From Hemicentrotus pulcherrimus (taxonomy: Eukaryota; Echinodermata; Echinoidea; Camarodonta; Strongylocentrotidae): DNA of 17,581 nucleotides. A program made the position numbers and the translations under genes. The stretch is taken from the NCBI GenBank assembly GCA_003118195.1, contig BEXV01000144.1, positions 232,419 to 249,999 on the forward strand. The letters are read 5' to 3'. The notes below the pieces were generated by a model. That model was given only the letters and a program-made list of their open reading frames with translations. It was not told the DNA's origin and did no database searches. Within the stretch, counting starts at the first letter, position 1; the number at the start of each line of letters is the position of its first letter. This document shows positions 9,698 to 17,581 of the stretch, one piece after another.

Positions 9698-11051
9698 TTT
9701 AGTGGAGGTGACAGCAGGTGCTAAAAACCAAGGAAAGAAGGACAGAAATGGAGATGAGAATGAAGATTCTTATGAGGATAAATACAACTTCTTGATAGTT
9801 TATGGTGATTTTTTTAGAGAGATTTTGAAAGTCAATTAGTTTTCTTTATAGAATAAATCATCAACTGCCAATATGCTCAGTAGTAATGCTAATAGTGATT
9901 ATAATACGCTGCTGATGATGATAAGTCTGATCGAAGCAAAGCAAAAATGTTGAAGGAGACATTGGGGGGAAGATGGCAGACGGAGATAACAAATGCGATA
10001 TTCATGATGAAAACAGGAGATGAAGATAACAAAGTCTGAATCAATGATGTGCCAAGAGATGGGATGTTGATGATAGGACGTCAGCGAGGGTATCGATGTC
10101 GGATAATCATCTCTGCTGCTTGAATGAGTTCCCTGATCCATTGGTATCTAAGAACTTAAAACCCGATCCCAGCCAGGTCCAGGTCGGTTTCAACAACAGG
10201 CACTCTTCAGGCTTCTAACAAGGCATTAGATTAAACCGGGTTCACACTCACAAGATATAGCAGTGCTTTATGGTGAATTCAAATCAACTTATAACTTTAG
10301 GATAGTGAGAATTATTGACATGATATTTGACCTCGCAATTAAAAATGATATCTTCCATCCTTATACTTTTTGTAAAGAATCATTAATCATAAAACATTTT
10401 AGCCTTTTCTTTGTGATTGTTTTTGGTTTTGATGTAGAAAGTGATGGCATATATTCAATGCCTAGTAGTGAGAATGGGGCATCTGTTAAAGGGTGGCAGG
10501 AACTACTTTCTATACCCGTATACAAGATTGTGTAGCTCTACTTATAATGTATTTGAAAGTATGATATTTTTGCTTATTACTGCTCATCCATATTATAGGT
10601 TAGCTCCAACATACAGTTAATTGTGCAAACAGTACAGCTGTTACCCTGAGGAAATAAACTTAAGCTTGATCACTCAAGACTGAAGACTGACTTACTATCA
10701 GCATGTGAATGCAGCACGACTGCTGCTAGCCATATGCCAGCTCCACTCTGTGAGGGGCATAACAATCATTAGCATAGTTTGGGATGAGTGGCGCCTACCA
10801 AGCATTTTACCCCATTAATCATCTCTCAGATCTTTCACCAGACTCTTGTAGTACCCCCATTCAAATACAGCCCCCCCCCCTCCTCTCTTGCCCCCTCCCT
10901 CATACAAGAAAAAGAGAGAGAAGGTAGAAAATGCATCCTTATGGAGTATATTGTCTTGTTGAATGTAATGTTAATACAATAAAATGCAGTCATGGATTTA
11001 TCACACAAGTTATGACATCCCCCCTCCCCCATATTATTTACATATCACCAC

Positions 11052-11131
11052 ATTGTCTGTTTAGAGTCAGAAGGTCATTTACATGTTAACTAGAGTTATC
11101 CCCTTTTGGCTCTGGGCTCTAAACAGACAAT
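11052..11131. repeat. Foldback element, copy 1
   Basis: ATTGTCTGTTTAGAG (11052-11066) and CTCTAAACAGACAAT (11117-11131) are perfect 15-bp complements; an AGAAGG / CCTTTT stretch inside the arms extends the pairing imperfectly. The element is 80 bp. Its arms and centre resemble the element at 13986-14086, so the two belong to one small family, probably MITE-like. No target-site duplication is evident. Confidence 0.75.
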
Positions 11132-11675
11132 CTACTTTTCTGTAGTGTAAGATAATTTTATCTTTCCAATTCTGCTCCCCCCTCCCCTTTTTTTTTCTTT
11201 CCTTTTTTAGAAAAAAAAATTACCTCTACCCTTTCTCTGTCTTTCTATCTGTGCCAGCTTAACTCTTTCTTCTTTTGTTTTTTCTTCTATCTTTCTTCCT
11301 TTTTGTTTTTTTCTAAAATTCATTGTTTTTGTTTGTGTGTGTTTTCTAAATATCATTAAAAATATTTTCAGTATTATTGTTATCAGTCATTGTTGCAAGC
11401 AGAATTTTGTGACAGTATATATTACATAAATGAGAATAACCAATATCTTTATTATTTTTGAGTTAAGGTAGTAGTAGATTTTCTAAAGCATGATTTGTTG
11501 TGCTATATGTACAAATTATTTTAAACTCTATTTACATTAGTCAGTATGACGAAGATCAACTGAAAGTAATCAGCTACTCCATATGCAGACTTTGTGTACA
11601 AGTTCTACAGTTATTTATCATTCCTCAGTGTAATTTATAAGGAACCATGAAATTTCTGTCTGAATGTGGAGTATA

Positions 11676-11702
11676 AGGTCAAAGGTCGCTTCCTTTTGAC
11701 CT
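11676..11702. promoter_or_regulatory. Candidate nuclear-receptor DR1 with a third, inverted half-site
   Basis: AGGTCA-A-AGGTCG (11676-11688) is a one-base-spaced direct repeat of the nuclear receptor half-site with one mismatch, followed by an inverted half-site TGACCT at 11697-11702. DR1 elements bind RXR, HNF4 or COUP-TF type receptors. Function is inference from the motif alone. Confidence 0.35.
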
Positions 11703-12589
11703 CTACGCAGCCTTGGCCTCATAAACATGACCTAGTTGACATCAGTATATCTTTGAGTCGTCAGATCATACTATTATATAGAGCATTGCAGTACAATACG
11801 CGGTGAAACCAGAAAATGTAACAGCATAAAATTTTTACAATTTGTTGTCATGGCTAAAAACTCTCACAAAATTGTATTTCAGTGTTGTGATTTGGATTAT
11901 TTTGCAGCATAAACCTGTCACAAATCAGAATGCTCACAGAAATTGAGAACATTTCATGTTCAGGAAATTGTTAGTTTTTACAGTTTGATGTCTCCTGAGA
12001 GCTAGAAGGGCATTGACTTGCACACAGAATAAACTGACAATAAGAAGTAAAAGAAGATACATAGAGAAATTAATGACAGAACAGCATGGGGTGAGGAAAG
12101 GGGGGGGGGTTATAATAAGTATGTGACTGATGAGGGACACACTCAAGGAGCTAGCTGCATAATCCATGATAACTTGCTAAAGAGGGCATTGAAATTCAAA
12201 GGAAGCAATGACATTCTAAGGGGAAAAAAGGTGATACCGGTATTCAAAAGAATTAAGTAAACTTCATAATCAAGAGAAGAATATCTCGATCTACTATGTT
12301 GAAAGGGGGAGGGAGTAGGTAACATTATATATCTCAGGTTGAAAGGAAGTTTGAGCAGAGAGCATGGGGACACGGTAAGACGTCGTGACATCTATGCTAT
12401 TTCTTGAGTTTCTACATCTCGCCTCTGAGCCCCGGTGGTAATCCAACCATCACTGAAAAGTCACCATACACCCTAAAGATTTGGAAATGTCTCAGCAATC
12501 AAAACTCTAGAAATTCATGTTTAGGAATGGATTTGAGTCACTGAAAGGGGAACAGAGAAAAAGAATCACTTATACCGTATTAAAAAGAA

Positions 12590-13070
12590 GAAGTTAGATC
12601 CAGACTTGGGATCCTGAAACGGCAAGAATGCGGAGAACTGACAAGCGATACGGCGTTAGACGGTCGTGGGATGGTCGGGAAAGGCCATGCCTTATTCATG
12701 GCGGAATTATGGAGTTACCACCGCCGCGTAATTCAGTATTTTCAAAGGTCTTTGGCGCTAAGGCGAGACCTGTGTCGCGTTGCAAACACAGAACTTGAAT
12801 TACCCCCCTGTGTTATCGCTTGTTCATGCAAATGAGGAAGCGTTGCATATTCATGGTTTGAGGTACTAGATTCTCCCCGGATTGACAGGAAACCTGCAGG
12901 CTGAATGTTGTCCCCCTGGAGAATGATGGTCGAGAGGGGGAAACGCCGGCGGGGGAAATGAAGCAATAACAGATCAAAAAGCCGCAGATGTCAAGGCCGA
13001 AACGGCACAGGTTGATCAAGTTCAAGTTCAAGTTTAGGCCCTCTCTTGATGGAGGGAGGGAGGGATGCAT
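12590..13070. promoter_or_regulatory. CpG-rich intronic island, candidate enhancer, with PBX-MEIS and POU motifs
   Basis: The most pronounced CpG-rich block in the large intron (for example gatacggcgttagacggtcg, accgccgcgtaattc, aaacgccggcggggg). GGATTGACAG at 12879-12888 matches the PBX-MEIS composite TGATTGACAG at 9 of 10 bases. ATGCAAAT at 12826-12833 is a perfect POU octamer, and a second octamer in reverse orientation (ATTTGCAT) lies just beyond at 13102-13109. Overlapping short frames on both strands have no domain. A conserved enhancer of the Meis gene is the best reading; cross-species conservation has not been tested. Confidence 0.45.
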
Positions 13071-13509
13071 TGGGAAAGAAGAAGAGGAGAAAAGCAGGAG
13101 CATTTGCATTTTGAATGACAAATCAAGCCAGTTCACCCTTTCACCTTTTCCTTTTCAACCGAAATTCTGAGAAAAATGTGACAGACTTAGGCTTTTTTAC
13201 ATCCTTGATTCTTTACCCAGAAATAATTAAGAAATATTTGTAAAAAAATTATTAGATTTATTATTCATGATATGATCAGGTTCGTATTTACGTTCAGGCC
13301 CATTTTAGATCATAGGGATGAAGTGAAAGGAATATAAATAAAGGAAAGAAAAATTATATTTGCATTTTAAATTGAGTCAACAATCTCTTCAAATACCTCT
13401 ACCCGTCTTCTTCTCTTTTACTTCATCTTTTTGAAGTGATAAAAGCTGGCATCAGCTTGATGAATATGGAATACAACAAACATTGCTCTGTAAACTTAAC
13501 TTTTTAACT

Positions 13510-13553
13510 TCTTTCTCTATCTCTCTCTCTCTCTCCCTCTCTTTCTCTCTCTA
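13510..13553 (+). repeat. CT microsatellite
   Basis: Interrupted (CT)n, pyrimidine on the sense strand. Confidence 0.95.
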
Positions 13554-13985
13554 TTACCTGGGGAAAGCAAATGAAACCACTTGACGTGGGACCTGTAAGG
13601 ATAGTGCAACATCAAAATTAGTTAATTTCTTTTTCTAAGATTTTTCGCTTGCTATAACCAAGAATAGCAATTTTTTCAATTTGACGATTTCAGACAATGC
13701 AATGTCTCTTTTTTTATCTCTCTCTCATAATTTCTCTTTTCCTCTTGACTTCAGAGAAAAGCCGAGAATGACTCAAGCAGACAGATTTGGATCATACAAA
13801 ATCCCCCAGCACCACCCAAAACCATTTTGACCTGTAGATCCACTCTTCAATTTAACTTTGTTATTGTACAAAAAATGCAATAAAATTTTGATGCAAAATA
13901 TCATGTATATGACCCTTTTATAAAATAAATTTGGGCAAACAAAAATTGAATAGCGGGCAATCTTTGGTAATATTTTCAGGCAATT

Positions 13986-14086
13986 GTGAATATTGTCTGT
14001 TCTGAGCCAGAAGGTCTGGACTTTAAGTTAGCGTTGAAGTATGTTAATAGTTAATGCCCTTCTGGTGCTAAACAGATTATATTCAC
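13986..14086. repeat. Foldback element, copy 2
   Basis: The left arm 13986-14014 (gtgaatattgtctgtt...ccagaagg) pairs with 14058-14086 at 23 of 29 positions, around a 43-nt centre. It shares the ATTGTCTGTT...AGAAGGTC start, the TGTTAA centre and the CCTTnTGG...CTAAACAGA end with the element at 11052-11131. Probably a MITE-like family; insertion borders are unclear. Confidence 0.7.
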
Positions 14087-15393
14087 GTTTGGCCTACTGA
14101 CTTTTGTTTTTTATTAGATTAGTGAGACATAACATCATCTGAGCAGAAGCGAACAAATTTAATTGGCCTATTTGGGGCTCTCCTTGCAGGGGCTACTGGT
14201 GTGACCAGCTGTCAACAATTATCTGTTGATACCTGAAGTGGCTATTGGTCACAATTGCACAGTATTTACCAGAAAGTGAAAACATCAGTTATATGTGTTC
14301 TAAAATAATGTAACTGGTTTACCTATTCCATTTTAGGGTGAACTTTGACCTTCTAAGCGTATGTTCCTTTGAGAGAACATTTGTCGAATGTGTATCTCTA
14401 ATATTCAATTTTAAATGATTCTGCCTTTAAGTGATACAAAGAAATGAGATATGAAGAAGGAAGAGTACAAGATGGAAGGAAAGGGTGAAAGCTTGAGATG
14501 GATGGAGGGGGAAGAAGAATTCTTTACCTGCATTTTGCTACACCATTCCGAGATCATGTCAAATCCTTATCGGTAATCCTCCCATCTGTAACTCAATAGT
14601 TTGCTTGGAATTGTCTAGCCATTTGGATTTGGAAAGGAGTAGAGGGGAGTGGTCCAGCATGTCAAGTCAACAAGCAACTTATCATTGTGTGCCCATGTGT
14701 TCGAAGGGTGCAAACACAGATTTTGATCAAATTTCTGAACTGTTTAGTTTTAATTGCTAAAGCAATATTTTAAACATTATTATTAAATTCACTATACTCG
14801 AACTAGACACCAGCTATGTTTTTATTCATTTTGTTCCCTTTCAACAGGATTGTTATTAACCCTTAAAAAAAGAACTTGTTGATCTGAGCATCAAGTACTA
14901 GATGCTGTTAATGGTTTCAAGTACCAAAATACAATAAGTCATCAAGTTATTCAATTTTCATAATACTTATAACACTCATACTCCCTACTCCTTCTTACAG
15001 TAAGCAGCAACCTAAAATACGCATTTTGAGCTACTAAATCTCGACTGTTTTCTGACTGACTTCAGTCAAATCACTGCTAGCTGTGAATAGGCCTTTTAAT
15101 ATCACGGTCAGGCATGACTTTTCCCAAATCCAGATAAATGAAAATTTTCCGGCATCCAGCCGTCTCCAAGATTAGCTCAGGGTGGTGGGTATTATGGCTC
15201 CAGGTAACCTCTTATCAGACTTTTATTTATATTCTAGGGTATGATACAACAGAACTACATGTATGTTTCCATTTCAAATCCTGTAATTGCCATAGATTAA
15301 ACATGGCTGTGGTGTGACTTGTTTTGTCATTAATAATCTTCTTTATTATTATCTTTTGGTTATATAAAATATATCTTAACGTTTTCATAGGCC

Positions 15394-15410
15394 GTAGCTG
15401 TTGCAGCTAC
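15394..15410. repeat. Short perfect hairpin
   Basis: GTAGCTG-TTG-CAGCTAC: a 7-bp perfect stem with a 3-nt loop. No further context; may be chance. Confidence 0.5.
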
Positions 15411-15687
15411 TTTACACAATCATAATGAAACTGATATATAGCTAGCTAGCAGACTATTAAATGTAATACAAGAACCTTTTGAGAATACACACGTGGTCCA
15501 GATTTAATTACATTGTATAAATCTTTCTTGCTACAAAGTTTTACATCATAATTTTTTCCCACCAATTCTAGTGATTTTTTTTTGGTTTTACGGTATACAG
15601 GGAATACTTTTTATGAGATTCTTACATTGATATAAGTTGTAAAAGGCTGGATGCCTGGTGTAGAGACTAGGTATATGCACATACTGT

Positions 15688-15739
15688 TCTCTTTCCCTCT
15701 CCCTCTCTCTCTTTCTCTCTCTCTGTCTATCTCTCTCTG

Positions 15740-15779
<40 letters not shown>
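15688..15779 (+). repeat. Long CT microsatellite
   Basis: The longest CT tract in the window, with (CT)n interrupted by CTTT and CTGTCTAT units and a pure run over roughly the last 35 bases. A Ser/Leu-rich frame across it is an artefact. Confidence 0.95.
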
Positions 15780-15782
<3 letters not shown>

Positions 15783-16599
15783 ACACACTTTGGAGTAATA
15801 TATTCTGCAGCTGAAAATCACACTGAGTTTGTCAAATTTGTGACATGATAACTGAGGAATTCCTAGAAAAGTAGGGAAGATCTATTCTAAGATTGCTAAA
15901 GAAAGAAAAAAGTAGAATTTGTCCATATATGCAAAAATATATGTCATGACCGAGGTCACCTAGATGCAAGCCTCTAAACATTGAATTAGTTGTGAGATGT
16001 GGAGTTTATTATAAATACTATGCTTTGGTGAATATATTGCTTGGTAAAGCTGTAATGTGATAGGATGTTTAAGTTTTGGCATGGATACTATATTTTCTCC
16101 TTAGCTTCCAACTTCAATATTTTCAAATATGTTTGGAACTTTGGACTACATACGGTAGAGCAATGCAATATTTTAGTGTGGTATGCACTATTAAACAAAA
16201 CATTATCTTATTACCATATCATCTTATTATAGATGTACAGCTCAATTAAATAATGTTTTTATTGATTTTAATTGGTTCACATTCCTGCTTGCCTATATTT
16301 ATATTTCCAATACCATAGATGGTATCATAGCATCTGCCTTGAGCAAGCATTGTAAGCTCTAATATGTAGAGTAGGGTTAACACCATTCTGGAGGCTTTTT
16401 AGTGTTGTTCCTATCTTCCAAGCCTCATCAGGCAATTCCAGAAATATGTCGCCAGTATTCAAGAAGTTTAAGATTAAAGTTTGGATGATGAGATGAGATG
16501 TAATTCATCATAGGCCAAATTCAATCACTCTGTCATTAAAACATAAGCCAGTTACTCCTATATTGATTAAATGCAGTATGAGAATAACTTGGATGAAAC

Positions 16600-16910
16600 C
16601 AATGGCTTCGGCTAGCTAGCATCCAGTCATTACGGCTTCACCCCGGCCAAACGGCCAAACCCCCATCCCCGGAATTACTCCTGATTAATTTCCCGCAGAG
16701 TCCCCCGTTTCGATCACTGTATCGGGTTGCAGGCATGGAAGCTCAATAATCGTCGGCCAGGACTGACTCGCTGTGAGTCGGAGGCGGACCCGCTGACCCC
16801 CCTGCGCCCTGACGGTATCGCCCCTGCTGGGGCTGAAATGCCACGGGGGTGAGGGTGAGGGCGAGGTGGAGGGAAGGAGGCAGGGAGGGAGAAAGGGAGA
16901 GAGAGAGAAT
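16600..16910. promoter_or_regulatory. CpG-rich intronic island, candidate enhancer, with a PBX-HOX-like site
   Basis: CpG-rich sequence (ccccggccaaacggcc, cgtcggccagg, gtcggaggcggaccc) ending in a GA-rich tract (about 16885-16908). TGATTAAT at 16682-16689 fits the PBX-HOX composite TGATTDAT. ATTTGCAT (POU octamer, 16956-16963) follows just outside. An 80-codon reverse frame here is Pro/Ser-rich without a domain and is attributed to composition. It lies about 400 bp before exon C. Confidence 0.4.
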
Positions 16911-17316
16911 TTACTGATGCAGGTTCAAGTGTACATAGTTCCATATGTAATTGCAATTTGCATTGCTTGTACTAACAAAAACACTTGTGTCTATGCTGCA
17001 AGGTACAATTAACAAAGAGGGAGGAGAATGGAATCAGAGATCATTAATTTACCTACAAAATGTCTTTTAGGGAGGAGTCGTAAGATATATGCTCACAATT
17101 TTGCCTTAAATCATCAGAATTTATGATTCAAATATCAGCATGACAAAATTAGGAAAATAGTACCAAACCTAAAACACTAATTTAACAGTCACCTTATCAT
17201 TCTAGATTGCAGATTAATTGATATGATACTCCCCAGAAGTCATGTTTATACTTTGATATCTATCTAAAATTTAATGTATCTTTTCTTTCCTTCATATTCT
17301 TGTCTTCCACTTGCAG

Positions 17317-17375
17317 GTTTATCAATGCGAGGAGACGGATAGTGCAGCCCATGATTGACCAGTCAAATCGAGCAG
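17317..17375 (+). CDS. Meis: Meis/homothorax homeodomain exon C (recognition helix and C-terminal arm)
   Basis: A 59-nt exon whose first G completes the split Trp codon. It then encodes FINARRRIVQPMIDQSNRA and ends with one base of the next codon (GCA G/gtaaat). WFINARRR is helix 3, the DNA-reading helix, with Ile at homeodomain position 50 as in Meis-type TALE proteins; RIVQPMIDQSNRA is the characteristic Meis/Hth C-terminal extension. Acceptor: cttccacttgcag at 17304-17316. The donor GTAAAT is weaker than two further sites downstream in the same phase (GTAAGT at 17415, GTATGT at 17454). The remaining C-terminal exons are not in the window. Confidence 0.96.
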
Positions 17376-17566
17376 GTAAATCTGCCGTAGTAACTGTTTT
17401 CAAGTCTCGTCGGCGTAAGTCATCACCTAGTCTCTCTCCAGGCTCTACTCCTGGTATGTTTTTAGGCCTCAACCAACCAGGCCATTGTCTGCAGCCAGCA
17501 ACCGAAAGAAAGAACCGTAAAAAGAAATCCACCAGAAAATCTGCAACCGACCTCAAGCCCCCTTGA
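17376..17566 (+). other. Open extension after exon C with two further in-phase donors
   Basis: Without splicing at 17376 the frame continues for 63 codons (counting the split Gly codon) to TGA at 17564-17566. It reads GKSAVVTVFKSRRRKSS, then SPGSTPG, with a Lys/Arg-rich end (KNRKKKSTRKS). GTAAGT at 17415 and GTATGT at 17454 are better donors than GTAAAT at 17376. Using them would add 39 or 78 nt, that is 13 or 26 codons, without changing phase. Vertebrate Meis2 is known to vary by a short insert at this same point after SNRA. Whether this is alternative exon, retained intron or plain intron cannot be decided from sequence. No poly-A signal is seen before the window ends. Confidence 0.45.
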
Positions 17567-17581
17567 AACGCCCCCGACCCC

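Larger units (their letters stand above)
5161..17316 (+). other. Intron B-C (12.2 kb)
   Basis: Runs from GTATGT at 5161 to cacttgcag ending at 17316, splitting the Trp codon of the recognition helix. Large introns within the homeodomain are common in Meis genes, which often house enhancers. Supported contents are listed separately. I see nothing further I can support in 5240-6440, 7800-9530, 9700-11050, 11710-12590, 13110-13500, 14090-15685, 15780-16600 or 16965-17310: these are AT-rich, with scattered homopolymers (poly-C 10871-10880, poly-G 12100-12109) and short chance reading frames. Confidence 0.9.

Noticed and set aside
10263..10535. 90-codon forward frame
   Set aside because: No recognisable motif and no splice context; probably chance.
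13358..13365. Isolated POU octamer ATTTGCAT
   Set aside because: Lies in AT-rich intron outside the CpG-rich island, where such 8-mers are expected by chance.
14200..14253. TGTGACCA...TGGTCACA inverted repeat
   Set aside because: Only 8-bp arms with a 38-base interval; not distinguishable from chance.
15651..15848. Ser/Leu-rich frame that looks like a signal peptide or membrane segment
   Set aside because: Direct translation of the CT microsatellite.
1..17581. Duplicates of exon B or C, tRNA genes, CRISPR-like arrays
   Set aside because: None was seen on reading both strands; only exon A shows copies.

Overview
The window is animal genomic DNA. It carries the homeodomain-coding part of a Meis/homothorax-type TALE homeobox gene on the + strand, split over three short exons: A (1161-1309), B (5084-5160) and C (17317-17375). 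The introns are long, AT-rich and rich in microsatellites (3,774 bp between A and B, 12,156 bp between B and C). The exons have clean GT-AG borders, keep phase, and join into a continuous TALE homeodomain: basic arm and helix 1 from A, the PYP loop and helix 2 from B, and the WFINARRR recognition helix across the B/C junction. There are no bacterial operons, ribosome binding sites, RNA genes or CRISPR arrays. A Ser in GIFPKSATN, the AT-rich CT-microsatellite introns and small foldback elements suggest an invertebrate, possibly an invertebrate deuterostome, but the phylum cannot be fixed from this sequence.

Layout: 1-1160 is upstream intron. Exon A is followed immediately by a tandem partial copy of itself and its donor and intron start (1375-1542), then possibly a third, much more decayed copy (1543-1716), then a near-perfect 105-bp foldback (1720-1824). 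The rest of intron A-B holds a CpG-rich island (about 2290-2800) and CT microsatellites. The large B-C intron holds further GC/CpG-rich islands (about 6440-6800, 7590-7800, 12590-13070 and 16600-16910) that look like cis-regulatory elements, two related foldback elements (11052-11131 and 13986-14086), a possible decayed LINE fragment (7134-7493), a nuclear-receptor-like DR1 and several CT tracts. After exon C the reading frame stays open, and three donor-like sites in the same phase sit exactly 39 nt apart (17376, 17415, 17454).

The window encodes one protein segment. The notable features are the local exon duplication, the possible donor ladder at the end of the homeodomain, and CpG-rich intronic islands containing near-consensus PBX-MEIS and PBX-HOX sites, which would fit auto- or cross-regulation of a Meis gene.
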